DNA of 64,000 bases, from the NCBI GenBank assembly GCA_964387025.1, contig CAYLUZ010000009.1:69434-133433 (forward strand), in the 5' to 3' direction. Made by a program: the position numbers and the translations under genes. The notes below the pieces were generated by a model, which worked only from the letters and a program-made list of their open reading frames with translations, was not told the origin of the DNA and ran no database searches. This document shows positions 44,515 through 53,981 of the stretch, piece by piece; positions within the stretch are counted from its first letter, which is position 1, and every line of letters begins with the position of its first letter. The stretch is from PNON01 sp964387025 (lineage in GTDB: Bacteria; Chloroflexota; Anaerolineae; Anaerolineales; Anaerolineaceae).

Positions 44515-45600
44515 TTATTTTACATCCGGATTTGGGAGCATATAATCGCGGATCAAGGCGACAAAATCATGCCATGATTGAATGAAACCGCGAAGTGTGC
44601 GTACTGTGGCGCCGTATGAATCAAAATCTACTGGTTTCATACCATCAACATCGTATGCTTTGCGGAAATCCGGGATTTTCGAGTAAAGATCATTAAGAAT
44701 TTTGGGATCGACCGGTATATCCATGCGGGGAGTAACTTTGATATCTGCATCATTAAATTTCTTCTGCCACTCATAAGGTATCGTCAGGGTGATATCTCCG
44801 CCTACAAATTCGGTCCAATGGTAGAAATTGCGATACGCTGCAGGTAATAAGCGGGTACGATACCCTCGTTCCTTGAATAATTTATAGGCATTTTTAATGC
44901 AGGCAACACCACACCACTCCAGGTACTCCGGATTGATATCAATGGAGTCTCGTTTAGCAACAACTTTTATCCAATCGTCAATTCGTCCGACCATCAAAGT
45001 CGCCACCGGGGACATCTTACTGGCATCTTTCCCTTCAGCTTCTCGTCGTTTTAACCCGCGTTCAATCCCTTCGCCGACTGCGATGACCTGGGGTACCGTG
45101 AAACTGACTGTTACGTTCAGGTTGGCACCCTGGTACGTGGCTTCTTCGATCATATCAATACCTGCCTTGGTGGCTGGTACTTTTATCTGCATATTCGGTG
45201 CGAGGCTGTTGAAATACAAGGTCTGATCAAGCATTGCTTTGGAATTTCTATAAGCAGCCGGGTTTGTTTGAATGGATAAGCGGCCGCGTTTTCCGCCTTC
45301 CCGTTCGAACACCGGGAGAAGCAGCTTTGATCCATGAACCGTTACGTCTTCGAAGACCTTCCAGGCGATCTCAATTTCTGACCATGTCGGGTTTTCCTGG
45401 ATGGTTTTCTTGATATGGTCTTCCCAGAGATACAGCTCTTTCTTCAACACACCCAGGACAATTGTCGGATTGCTGGTTGCCCCAGTTGCACCACGCTCAA
45501 TGGCGTAGGTCAACTCTTCCACTGAACACGAATCATTCCAGTATTGGGTTGGGGTGGTCATTACCATTTCCTGTAAATTACCTAAATACTTTGAATTCAT
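44515..45600 (-). CDS. Transaldolase family protein
   Basis: A 361-residue class I aldolase-fold enzyme. The N-terminus has ATSNPTIV near 38-45. The Schiff-base lysine is in IKVPATKAG near 130. The second-half motif is NVTVSFTVPQVIAVGEG. Transaldolases move a dihydroxyacetone unit from a ketose phosphate to an aldehyde acceptor. The length and long inserts separate it from E. coli TalB and FSA-type aldolases. ATG at 45600 has AAGGAG nine bases upstream. It is the last gene of the sugar operon and may cleave the ketose made by the isomerase. Confidence 0.85.
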   Translation of the reverse strand: MNSKYLGNLQEMVMTTPTQYWNDSCSVEELTYAIERGATGATSNPTIVLGVLKKELYLWEDHIKKTIQENPTWSEIEIAWKVFEDVTVHGSKLLLPVFEREGGKRGRLSIQTNPAAYRNSKAMLDQTLYFNSLAPNMQIKVPATKAGIDMIEEATYQGANLNVTVSFTVPQVIAVGEGIERGLKRREAEGKDASKMSPVATLMVGRIDDWIKVVAKRDSIDINPEYLEWCGVACIKNAYKLFKERGYRTRLLPAAYRNFYHWTEFVGGDITLTIPYEWQKKFNDADIKVTPRMDIPVDPKILNDLYSKIPDFRKAYDVDGMKPVDFDSYGATVRTLRGFIQSWHDFVALIRDYMLPNPDVK

Positions 45601-45633
45601 AATTCATTGCTCCTTTGAATTTGATTTCCTAGA

Positions 45634-45882
45634 TTATCCGCCACCCATGGGTGTGACAAGGATGATCTGTGCATTATTTGTTATTTCTGCTTCCAAGCTG
45701 CAAGGTTCGCCATTCATGCTGGCAGCGTTAGCTTCGTATTTTCCTGCTCCTAATTGATCCAATAGATCGCAAATCCTATATCCTGGTGGCACCTCACCAA
45801 TCCATAATCCTGGAGTGGTTGGTTGCGATAATCTTCGTAAAGTTCCGTATAATTTTACACTTACTTTCACTTCAAATACCAT
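45634..45882 (-). CDS. MoaD/ThiS-like ubiquitin-fold sulfur carrier
   Basis: An 82-residue beta-grasp protein ending in MGGG, the diglycine tail that is adenylated and thiocarboxylated in MoaD. The sequence VSVKLYGTLRRLS matches MoaD starts. The stop of AOR at 45889 is six bases upstream. MoaD-like proteins supply dithiolene sulfur for pterin cofactors, and AOR genes often have such a neighbour for tungstopterin. No MoaE or MoeB-like partner is encoded here. Confidence 0.8.
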   Translation of the reverse strand: MVFEVKVSVKLYGTLRRLSQPTTPGLWIGEVPPGYRICDLLDQLGAGKYEANAASMNGEPCSLEAEITNNAQIILVTPMGGG

Positions 45883-45888
45883 ACCTTA

Positions 45889-47844
45889 TCAACACTTTTC
45901 TTCCAGGGCAAGTTTGGATTGGAGTAAATTATAAACCCAACCGATACCCAATTCTTCAAGCTTTGCCTCGGTCGGGACGCCATTTTTATCCCAGCCCATC
46001 ATACCGTAATAGAGTTTAATAGCTTTCATGAAAGCCGGTTTATCAATTTTATGTCCTTTGAGTGCACCTGCCCGAAGCGGTTCAAACATTCGGTCGGGTA
46101 AATTATCATCATCAGATGTAAACCCGCGCAGAATATTAAATGCCCGTGCCATTGTCACACCACGTTCGCCAGCTTTTAGTACCTCAAACAAACTAGTCTT
46201 CCACCCTGTGATCCATGATACGATAGACGTTAATTGGTTAAGACTCAATGCGCGAAACTCAGGAACTGCTGTAAAAATACACCAATCCAGGACATCATGA
46301 ACCCCCCAGATATACTGTAAGTAGGTAAACAACCGGACTTTTTGTCCACCCAGGTCCTCTGCTGGAACTGGATCCAGAAAACCGGTATAGCTCAGGTCTG
46401 TCAGATCCACCCAATTGTGTTCCAAAGTAGGATCGCCAGGATTATTAAACCAGGGGTCATGTGCAGCTTGGAGGTGGTCAGCACCAGTTGGTGAAACTGC
46501 ATATCCCAGACCTACACCCCATTTGCCGCGTGGTTCATGGTTTGCGAATTCCTGTCCTTTTACTTGAATTGAATATTTTTCAGTTCCTCGACCGATCAAC
46601 CTTGCTGCACCACGCGATCCTTCGGCAAGTACGTTCCCAAATCCCTTCCGCTGGGCGATCATTTCGATCAGGTTCAGATTCGTTTCAGCATCATCCCATT
46701 TCAATGTAAGGCTGGAGGTGTCATCTGTCGAAATTAATCCACGCTCAAAACATTCCACTGCCCAGGATAAAGTTACACCAGTCGATATCGTATCCAAACC
46801 CAAGGCGTTGCAGCGTTGGTTACAACACGCAACCTCAGTGATATCACCCACTCCTAAATTCGAGCCTAAAAGACCAATACTTTCATATTCCGGTCCACCA
46901 TATTCCCGAGTGACCTTAAAGACACCTTTCTCTCCTTCCACAGAACGCTTGCAGGAGACTGCACAGGCAAAACATGTTTCTGTTTTCCCGTTCAGTTCGC
47001 GTTTCATGGTTTCACCACTTATTCCCTCTGCCCTATCAAAAGACCCATCCTGGAAGTTGTAAGTAGGAAGCATTCCCCCAACACTTACCGGAACAATTCC
47101 CTTCGAGGTGCCTAACTCGTGGTGAAGTGTGATTGCCGGAGATACTTTTGTACTTCGAGCGAACCAGGTTGCGGTCTGGCCAAGATCTTCCGGATTGGCA
47201 GTGCGCAATTTTCGATTGGAACCATGCACGACGATCGCCCGCAAATTCTTACTTCCCATCACAGCGCCGAGCCCTCCACGGCCATGAAAATGACGGCAAT
47301 CTGCGGTTAAGTTTGCATATTTAACCAGGTTTTCCCCGGCTGGACCACATTGCATGATCCTTGCTTTATCCCCATGGAGTGATTTTAATATGGACTGGAC
47401 CTCAGCAGTTTCCTTTCCATGTATTTGGGCGGCTGATATTATTTCCACCTGATCATCTATTATGTTGATATAAACCTGGTCAGGGGATCTACCTTCAATA
47501 ATTATTCCATCCCATCCGGCAAATTTTAATTCCGGACCCCACCAACCACCACACTGAGAATCTGCCAAACCGCCTGTTAATGGAGAAATTGCTGATGCTG
47601 TATGTCTTGCCTGTCCAGAAATTGGAGCTCCGGTGACGACAGAAGTCATAAACAATAATTTATTCTCGGGGCTCAATGGAGAAACTTCTGGCGGTACTTC
47701 GGTTAGTAAAAAGTGTAAAGCCAGATTTCGCCCACCCATGTAAACACGGTAAAGTTTCGGATCCAACTGAACGACTTCAGTTTGTCCATTCGTAAGGTTG
47801 ATGCGAAGTATTCTATTCCAGAATCCGTTGAATTCCTGCAGCAT
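45889..47844 (-). CDS. Aldehyde:ferredoxin oxidoreductase (tungsten-type, AOR)
   Basis: About 651 residues from the ATG at 47844, which has GGAGG six bases upstream; the longer open frame overlaps the isomerase gene. AOR family features: N-terminal ILRINLTNGQ, the Fe-S cysteines CFACAVSC, then the NQRCNALGLDTISTG cofactor/cluster segment and PTGADHLQAAHDP. The enzyme oxidises an aldehyde to an acid and reduces ferredoxin, using a tungsten bis-pterin and a [4Fe-4S] cluster. It sits between an isomerase and a transaldolase in a sugar operon, so a sugar-derived aldehyde is the likely substrate. Confidence 0.93.
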   Translation of the reverse strand: MLQEFNGFWNRILRINLTNGQTEVVQLDPKLYRVYMGGRNLALHFLLTEVPPEVSPLSPENKLLFMTSVVTGAPISGQARHTASAISPLTGGLADSQCGGWWGPELKFAGWDGIIIEGRSPDQVYINIIDDQVEIISAAQIHGKETAEVQSILKSLHGDKARIMQCGPAGENLVKYANLTADCRHFHGRGGLGAVMGSKNLRAIVVHGSNRKLRTANPEDLGQTATWFARSTKVSPAITLHHELGTSKGIVPVSVGGMLPTYNFQDGSFDRAEGISGETMKRELNGKTETCFACAVSCKRSVEGEKGVFKVTREYGGPEYESIGLLGSNLGVGDITEVACCNQRCNALGLDTISTGVTLSWAVECFERGLISTDDTSSLTLKWDDAETNLNLIEMIAQRKGFGNVLAEGSRGAARLIGRGTEKYSIQVKGQEFANHEPRGKWGVGLGYAVSPTGADHLQAAHDPWFNNPGDPTLEHNWVDLTDLSYTGFLDPVPAEDLGGQKVRLFTYLQYIWGVHDVLDWCIFTAVPEFRALSLNQLTSIVSWITGWKTSLFEVLKAGERGVTMARAFNILRGFTSDDDNLPDRMFEPLRAGALKGHKIDKPAFMKAIKLYYGMMGWDKNGVPTEAKLEELGIGWVYNLLQSKLALEEKC

Positions 47845-47858
47845 GGCAATCCTCCAGG

Positions 47859-49238
47859 TTAATTCCAAATACGCCAATCAATACCAATTAATTTACAAAA
47901 GATAATGAGCTCTTCGGTAAAATCACCTTGAACCATGTGAATGTGATTTGAACCATAGACTTCTGCAAAATCTATCCCTGCATTTGTTTGGACGAATGCT
48001 TGTGGGAAGGATGCGGTAGTCTTAGCCAGATCTGAACGATTTCTACTTTCTACGTTACCCAGAATGATCGCCATCCAGTAGACACCATTTTTTCTGCATA
48101 GCCTGGCGAGGGTAACCTTACCGGGGGCAACCACACCTGGATAAGCACCACCACCACCTTTTCCGAAGACATGCTGGGTAGCTTCCAGTTGCTTTAACCC
48201 TATCGGGTCAGCATCAGTTGCAAAAAATTCACAGGCGATAGCACCACAATTTGCCAGGGTCCAGGTTTTTTCTTTTTCGTCAAACCAACGGACATCAACC
48301 AGGGAGGCAGATTTACCTTCGGAAAGTAAATGTAAGATCTGCATGGTGAGGGCACCATCAGCATCCGATTCACACGCATGAATGGTAGCTTCTTTTTTCC
48401 CATTACTGTCAAACCGGTTGTTTATCAACATGTGGGCAATGCATTGCGTGACATATCCGTCACTAAGCTCAGGTTGGCATTTTACTCCAACGAAATCCAG
48501 ATTATTTTTATTTACGAGGATCTTTGTTGCAAGGTAACTTCGTATCTGTTTTTCAAAGGTCGAAGCTGTGAATGCTCCGCCGAATGTCACTTTTCCCAGG
48601 TTCTCGGTGAGCCATTTTTTTTCATGCTCTACAAGCTCAAGAGGTATGGTTTCAGCTTCGGAGATGATGTCATGCTGATCTAAAATTTCAATGTCAACAC
48701 CGAAGAGTTTTTGCCATTGGGCTGGATCAACATTTGCAGTGAAAATTCCCAGACTTTTACCACCGAAAAGGCCTAATGTCTGCCCATTAAGAGAATGGAT
48801 CGTTCCGCACGCTCGAATAAATGAATGAATCATTTTTAAAGATTTTTCGGAAGAGTGCTCAAATACCCGAAAATGCTGACATCCTACCTGGTCCAACGCA
48901 CCACCTGCGCCTAATACTCCAACCAGGCTGGAAGTGTCCGGGCGGTTATTTCCTAATAATAATACTGGAACGGGAATATGGTTATGGAGTTTGATCGAGA
49001 ATATAGGGTCTGCCCAAATCGGAACATGAATAATGAGTGATTGCGCGCCAAAAATATTCGCTTTTTCTGCAAAGGACTCAATATCATCGATGGAATTCAA
49101 TACATCAGATTCGATGACCTTATATTCTTTACCCAACCATTGCAACGATTGGATTTCTTCTTTTACAGCAGGTTCGCGTTTAGAGAAAATAGCTAACCTA
49201 CTGTCTGTAACATGAGCTAAAGCAACATTAATCGACAA
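47859..49238 (-). CDS. L-fucose/L-arabinose isomerase-family protein
   Basis: A 459-residue protein of the FucI/AraA-like superfamily: two alpha/beta domains (VPVLLLGNNRPDTSSLVGVL, then the L-fucose-isomerase-type VGVKCQPELSDG with metal-ligand Glu) and a C-terminal barrel (GGGAYPGVVAPGKVTLARLCR, with NHIHMVQGDF near the end). Such enzymes interconvert an aldose and its ketose with Mn. It lies between the ABC permeases and AOR, 20 bases downstream of the permease. The true sugar is not evident; it is shorter than E. coli FucI (about 590). Confidence 0.83.
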   Translation of the reverse strand: MSINVALAHVTDSRLAIFSKREPAVKEEIQSLQWLGKEYKVIESDVLNSIDDIESFAEKANIFGAQSLIIHVPIWADPIFSIKLHNHIPVPVLLLGNNRPDTSSLVGVLGAGGALDQVGCQHFRVFEHSSEKSLKMIHSFIRACGTIHSLNGQTLGLFGGKSLGIFTANVDPAQWQKLFGVDIEILDQHDIISEAETIPLELVEHEKKWLTENLGKVTFGGAFTASTFEKQIRSYLATKILVNKNNLDFVGVKCQPELSDGYVTQCIAHMLINNRFDSNGKKEATIHACESDADGALTMQILHLLSEGKSASLVDVRWFDEKEKTWTLANCGAIACEFFATDADPIGLKQLEATQHVFGKGGGGAYPGVVAPGKVTLARLCRKNGVYWMAIILGNVESRNRSDLAKTTASFPQAFVQTNAGIDFAEVYGSNHIHMVQGDFTEELIIFCKLIGIDWRIWN

Positions 49239-49258
49239 CCTTGCACCTTCTTGTATAT

Positions 49259-50239
49259 TTATTTTCGACGCGTATTTAAGTACACTGCCAGTAAAATCAC
49301 AATTCCCTTGATCACCGGCTGCATTGTGGGTGGAACACCCAATAGATTCATAATATTATTTAAGACACTTAAGATCACTACACCAAAAAATGTACCTAGA
49401 ATAGTCCCCATACCGCCTGACAAGCTTGCCCCGCCAATGGAAGCTGCAGCGATCGAATCTAATGCGATCCAGGTTCCCGCCTGTGGGTCTCCCAACCCAA
49501 CCCGGGAGGCAAATAAAATTCCAGCAACGCCAGCTAAAATTGCGCATAATGCATAAGCCGAAATCTTGACAATCCAAACCGGAATTCCAGAGAGGTAAGC
49601 TGTTTTTTCGTTTCCACCAACTGGAAAAATGAAATGACCATTGCTGCTGCGTAAATAGATGGCAATAATTATCAGGAAAGCCAGACAGATGAAAAGGGGT
49701 TGGGGAATACCCAGGAAAGGGGTCTTATAAAAAGCTGTAAAATCGGTGGGTAATTCGGAGCCCAATAAACTGGTGTAAACAGTACCACCCCGGCTTCCGG
49801 CTGCATCACTTAATAATTTTGCTACCGAATATCCGATTTGCATTGTGGCCATGGTGACGACAAAGGCCGGTAGACGAATAAACGTAACGAGGACTCCATT
49901 TACCAAACCGAAAAGTAGGGATCCGCCCAGAGCTATTGCAAATGCACCAGCCAATCCATAATCTTGAAAGAGGACCACGAGAACACTTGAGACTGCCATA
50001 ACAGCGCCGACACTTAAGTCGATCCCTGCTACTGCAATCACGAGTAATTGCCCAATGGTGACAATAATCAAACCGGAATTTTGCAGAATGAGATTAACAA
50101 AATTACGCGGCTGAAGGAAAATTCCATTGGAAAAAATCGAAGCAAAGATCACCAAACCGATCAGAATAAAAAGGATCTTTAGGATGGATTTTGTGTCATA
50201 GCTACGCGATGAGAAAAAGCGGTTTATGGTAGTCATCAT
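49259..50239 (-). CDS. Ribose-type ABC transporter permease (RbsC-like), second
   Basis: A 326-residue membrane permease of the BPD_transp_2 family. The start is VLVIAVAGIDLSVGAVMAVSS-like (TIGQLLVIAVAGIDLS) with the GGTVYTS and GGASLSGGMGTILGTFFGV segments, and a C-terminus rich in hydrophobics. Its start overlaps the stop of the paired permease by one base. It forms the membrane pore with it. Confidence 0.92.
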   Translation of the reverse strand: MMTTINRFFSSRSYDTKSILKILFILIGLVIFASIFSNGIFLQPRNFVNLILQNSGLIIVTIGQLLVIAVAGIDLSVGAVMAVSSVLVVLFQDYGLAGAFAIALGGSLLFGLVNGVLVTFIRLPAFVVTMATMQIGYSVAKLLSDAAGSRGGTVYTSLLGSELPTDFTAFYKTPFLGIPQPLFICLAFLIIIAIYLRSSNGHFIFPVGGNEKTAYLSGIPVWIVKISAYALCAILAGVAGILFASRVGLGDPQAGTWIALDSIAAASIGGASLSGGMGTILGTFFGVVILSVLNNIMNLLGVPPTMQPVIKGIVILLAVYLNTRRK

Positions 50240-51204
50240 TATGCCTCACCTTTATTTCTGCGCAAGCGTTGAATTTGGCTGAGGGCTACTGCCAGCAGGA
50301 TAAGAACGCCTTTGATCGTACCCTGCCAGTAAGGTGATATTCCAACCAGGTTTAAGACGCTGTTGATCATTCCAAAAAGCAAAATACCAATCAAAGTTCC
50401 GCCCACGGTGCCAACTCCTCCGAAAAGGTTGCCGCCGCCTACGATCACCGCGGCGATACTTTCCATCTCGTACCCATTTGCACCGATCGGGGAACCCGAA
50501 TTCAACCTGGCTGTCCACATTACTGCACCAATACTCGTTAGAAATGCTGATGCAGCATAAACGAGCAATTTGATTTTTTTAACATCGATGCCCGATAACC
50601 TGGAACTCTCTTCGCTGCTGCCTATGGCATAAATATAACGCCCTGATTTTCTGTACTTTAGGAAGAAAGCCAATAGGAGCGAGATTACTACCAACAAAAT
50701 CGCTGATACTGGTATTCCGAGGACAGCGCTCCTACCGAAATTATTGAAGCTTTCGACTTCAATTGAAATGGGTTTCGCGTTAGAAAGTACCAGTCCCAAA
50801 CCGCGGGCGATACCCAGCATGCCCAGAGTAACCACGAAAGGGGGAATTCTTGTTCTGGAGACCATCCATCCGTTGACTAATCCCAACGCGGTCGCAGCCA
50901 ATAATCCCCCAGTCACGGCGATTCCTATCCCGAATTTTTGCATCAATAAGGCTACGACAATGGATGTAAATGCGACCAAGGATCCCTGCGAAAGGTCGAT
51001 ACCTGCAGTAAGGATTACCAGGAGCTGACCCAGGGCAAGAAAGCCGATGATCGCATACTGGTAAAATATTCCCGAAAAGTTTTGCATGGTGAAGAAATTC
51101 TTGACATAGATGCTTCCAACTAAAAACAGGAAGACCATTGCCACCAGGGCACTATTATTAGCGATCCAGGGGACGATTTTGGATGAAAGCCTTGTTGATT
51201 TCAT
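50239..51204 (-). CDS. Ribose-type ABC transporter permease (RbsC-like), first
   Basis: A 321-residue permease of the same family. Landmarks: LGQLLVILTAGIDLSQGSLVAF near 58-80, VSRTRIPPFVVTLGMLGIARG and VGGGNLFGGVGTVGGTLIG. Its ATG overlaps the ATPase stop (ATGA). Two different permease genes suggest a heterodimeric pore, as in some pentose/AI-2-type importers. Confidence 0.92.
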   Translation of the reverse strand: MKSTRLSSKIVPWIANNSALVAMVFLFLVGSIYVKNFFTMQNFSGIFYQYAIIGFLALGQLLVILTAGIDLSQGSLVAFTSIVVALLMQKFGIGIAVTGGLLAATALGLVNGWMVSRTRIPPFVVTLGMLGIARGLGLVLSNAKPISIEVESFNNFGRSAVLGIPVSAILLVVISLLLAFFLKYRKSGRYIYAIGSSEESSRLSGIDVKKIKLLVYAASAFLTSIGAVMWTARLNSGSPIGANGYEMESIAAVIVGGGNLFGGVGTVGGTLIGILLFGMINSVLNLVGISPYWQGTIKGVLILLAVALSQIQRLRRNKGEA

Positions 51205-52706
51205 TGATCACCGCCATCCAGCTGTAAGGCCAGTTTCAGCACTTTCTCTTCTGTGGCTTCTTCTGCTGTCAGTTCACCAACCAGTTTTCCTTTGGACATA
51301 ACCAGGATTCGGTCTGCTTGGGTAAGTACTTCAGGCAGATCTGATGAGATCATCAAGATGGCTTTTCCTTCCAATTTCATATCATTCATCAACTTATAGA
51401 TCTCCAACCTTGCACCCACATCCACACCGCGAGTAGGTTCATCAAGGATCAAAACATCACATTGTGCCGCCAGGAGTTTGGAGAGAACCACTTTCTGTTG
51501 GTTGCCACCACTCATGTACATCACCTGGATATTGGGATTATTGGGCTTGATATTTAATGCCTGGATCAATCCATTTGCTTTCTTGTTTATATCCTTCCAG
51601 GGAACAAAACCGAATTTGGATGATTTTTGCACCAGGCTATAAGCGATATTCTCACTCATTGACCTGCCTAGTACCAGACCTTCTTCTTTTCTACTTTCAG
51701 GCAGCATTCCAATTCCAATAGCCATCGCGCTGGTTGGTGTAAGATTCTTAATTGATTGGCCTTTAAGCTCAATTATTCCTTTTTGCTTCGGATCTGCTCC
51801 CAGGATTAACCGTGCCATTTCTGTTCTTCCGGCTCCAACTAACCCGGCAATTCCCAGAACTTCTCCACGGTGAAGTTTGAAAGAAACCTCTTTTACTTCG
51901 TCTGACGAAAGATTATCTACAGATAAAACTGTTTCACCGATCTTTTCATTTTTATTCCTGAGAGAAAAATCAATTTCCCTGCCGACCATGGCTTTTATTA
52001 ATGAATTTTTATCAAAATCTGATACCAGGCCGGATTTAACGAGGTGACCATCCCGAAGAATTGTGACCTTGTCACCGATTTCAAAAATTTCTTCCAGATG
52101 ATGGGAGATATAAACAATCGCAATACCCTGCGATTTCAATTTCTGAATAATCTTGAATAGAAGTTGTATTTCGGAACCTGTAAAAACAGCCGTTGGCTCA
52201 TCCAGAATGAGAACTTTACTTTTTAACGATAAAGCTTTTGCTATCGCAACCATTTGTTGTTGCGCAACTTTCAAGGTTTGAACTGGAACCGTGGTATCCA
52301 GGTCTGCTCCCATATCCTTTAAGATATCGGTAGCATTTTTGGTAAGGGTGTTCCAGTCGATATTTCCGTTTTTCTGTAATGGTTCATTACCTAAATTAAT
52401 ATTCTCAGCTGCATTCAATACAGGTATCAGGTCAATTTCCTGATAGATCGTATTAATACCATTCTCCCTGGCCCATCGTGGAGTGAGGTGTTTCAGGTGT
52501 TGACCTGAAAAAGTGATGACTCCACTATCAGGCTGATAAGCACCAGACATTATCTTGATCAAAGTCGATTTCCCGGCACCATTCTCACCCACGATGCAGT
52601 GAACTTCTCCGCAGTATAGGTCCAGTTCCATTTCATGGAGAACAGTGATCCCGGAAAATGATTTTGTCACCTGTCTTAGAGAAAGGATTGGAGGTTGGTC
52701 AGTCAA
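51201..52706 (-). CDS. Ribose-type ABC transporter double ATPase (RbsA-like)
   Basis: A 501-residue protein with two ATPase domains. The first has Walker A GENGAGKST near 40 and DEPTAVF; the second lacks the canonical P-loop lysine (GLVGAGRTE) as usual for RbsA, and has MSGGNQQKVVLSK and DEPTRGVD. It powers monosaccharide import by the two permeases. It lies 204 bases after the binding protein gene, with a structured intergenic stretch between. Confidence 0.93.
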   Translation of the reverse strand: MTDQPPILSLRQVTKSFSGITVLHEMELDLYCGEVHCIVGENGAGKSTLIKIMSGAYQPDSGVITFSGQHLKHLTPRWARENGINTIYQEIDLIPVLNAAENINLGNEPLQKNGNIDWNTLTKNATDILKDMGADLDTTVPVQTLKVAQQQMVAIAKALSLKSKVLILDEPTAVFTGSEIQLLFKIIQKLKSQGIAIVYISHHLEEIFEIGDKVTILRDGHLVKSGLVSDFDKNSLIKAMVGREIDFSLRNKNEKIGETVLSVDNLSSDEVKEVSFKLHRGEVLGIAGLVGAGRTEMARLILGADPKQKGIIELKGQSIKNLTPTSAMAIGIGMLPESRKEEGLVLGRSMSENIAYSLVQKSSKFGFVPWKDINKKANGLIQALNIKPNNPNIQVMYMSGGNQQKVVLSKLLAAQCDVLILDEPTRGVDVGARLEIYKLMNDMKLEGKAILMISSDLPEVLTQADRILVMSKGKLVGELTAEEATEEKVLKLALQLDGGDQ

Positions 52707-52765
52707 TCTGAACTCCTGTCATCTTATAAAAAGGAAGGGAAGAGAGAGAGTGCTATAATTATTTT

Positions 52766-52841
52766 GACCTTCCTGGTGGTTCGTGGGGCGGCTGAGCCTT
52801 TGCGTTGACCGGTGAAGGTCTTTTGTTTTCCACGAACCATC
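52766..52841 (-). other. Structured intercistronic element with crossing inverted repeats
   Basis: Arms 52775-52786 and 52830-52841 pair over 12 bp with one G-U. Arms GACCTTC (52766-52772) and GAAGGTC (52814-52820) are also complementary, and these two stems interleave. On RNA they would give a pseudoknot or two exclusive folds. It lies between the binding-protein and ATPase genes and may tune their relative expression. Confidence 0.6.
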
Positions 52842-52910
52842 TCAGGAGTTAGTCACATTATTTCTATAGCTGCTATCAGATCCCTTCCTAAAGAACCGAT
52901 TTATACCTGT

Positions 52911-53948
52911 TTAGAATTCGAGACCAGCAGCTTTGATTTGGTCAAGATAAGTCTGTGCTTCTTCTTTTTTGTCCAGGTCAAAGACTTTGATATCTACCTG
53001 TTGTTTTGCTTCCACTGTTTTACCTGCCAAAATGTCTTGGCAGCTTTGAACAGCTTTCGCACCAAAATATGGAGGTGTCTGAGTTTCGCGGGCAATTTCC
53101 CCGGCGATGACAGCTTCAATCGCTTTGAAATGGCCGCCTTCGCCAACTACGAAACCAAGCAATTCAGTTCGTCCGGCATTCTTGATGGCTTCAAGTGCAC
53201 CCATGGTCATATCGCTATAATCGGAGCGAACTACATCAATTTCGCCAGCAGGAAATCTCTGCAGGAAGTCATCCATGACTTTCATTCCACCGTCTTTTGT
53301 GAAACCAGCATCTGAGGTTGCGACAACTTTAATATTCGGATATGCTGCCATTACTTCGTCCCAACCAGCGTTTGCATCGATTACTGGTGATGCACCGGCA
53401 AGACCCTGGACATGAACGACATTTCCCTTGGCTTCGCCATACTTCTTGGTGAGTAACTCAACGGTCTTTTCAGCTAATAACTTGCCTGATAACTTGTGGC
53501 TCTGGGTAATTTCGGTTTTGTACATTCCGTCACCAGGTGTAGCATCGATGGTACGATCGATGATTACCAGGGGAACATTGGCATCGTTGGCCATTTTTAC
53601 AACTGGAACCAAAGCTTTTGATTCGAGTGGGGAGACAATGAGGCAGGCTGGTTTCTGGGCAAGCATGCTTTCAATATCAGCCAGTTGTTTGGAGGCATCC
53701 TGGTTGGCGTCAATGCTTACGAGTTTGACACCTGCAGTTTTTGCCTGTTCTTCCATATCCTTCTGATTTGTTACACGCCAGGCATTTACGAGTTCTGCCT
53801 GTGAGTAAGCATACAATACTTCAGCTGGTGCTGCAGGGGCAGCGGGTTCAGCTGGTGCAGCTGGAGCAGCAGGAGCAGCCGGGGTACAAGCTGCCATTAA
53901 CATTGTGGCTAAAATAACGATCGAAAAAACTTTCATTGTGACTTTCAT
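52911..53948 (-). CDS. Ribose-type ABC substrate-binding lipoprotein (RbsB-like)
   Basis: A 345-residue binding protein. The signal peptide ends in LMAAC (lipobox Cys near 20), followed by an Ala/Pro/Glu-rich linker (about 21-42). The periplasmic-binding-protein type 1 fold has IVSPLESKALVPVVKMANDANVPLVIIDRTI and VHVQGLAGASPVIDANAGWDE. AGGAG precedes the ATG at 53948. It is the sugar receptor of the importer. Confidence 0.92.
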   Translation of the reverse strand: MKVTMKVFSIVILATMLMAACTPAAPAAPAAPAEPAAPAAPAEVLYAYSQAELVNAWRVTNQKDMEEQAKTAGVKLVSIDANQDASKQLADIESMLAQKPACLIVSPLESKALVPVVKMANDANVPLVIIDRTIDATPGDGMYKTEITQSHKLSGKLLAEKTVELLTKKYGEAKGNVVHVQGLAGASPVIDANAGWDEVMAAYPNIKVVATSDAGFTKDGGMKVMDDFLQRFPAGEIDVVRSDYSDMTMGALEAIKNAGRTELLGFVVGEGGHFKAIEAVIAGEIARETQTPPYFGAKAVQSCQDILAGKTVEAKQQVDIKVFDLDKKEEAQTYLDQIKAAGLEF

Positions 53949-53981
53949 CTTTAATCTCCTGAATTTGATTCGTGGTTTAAG

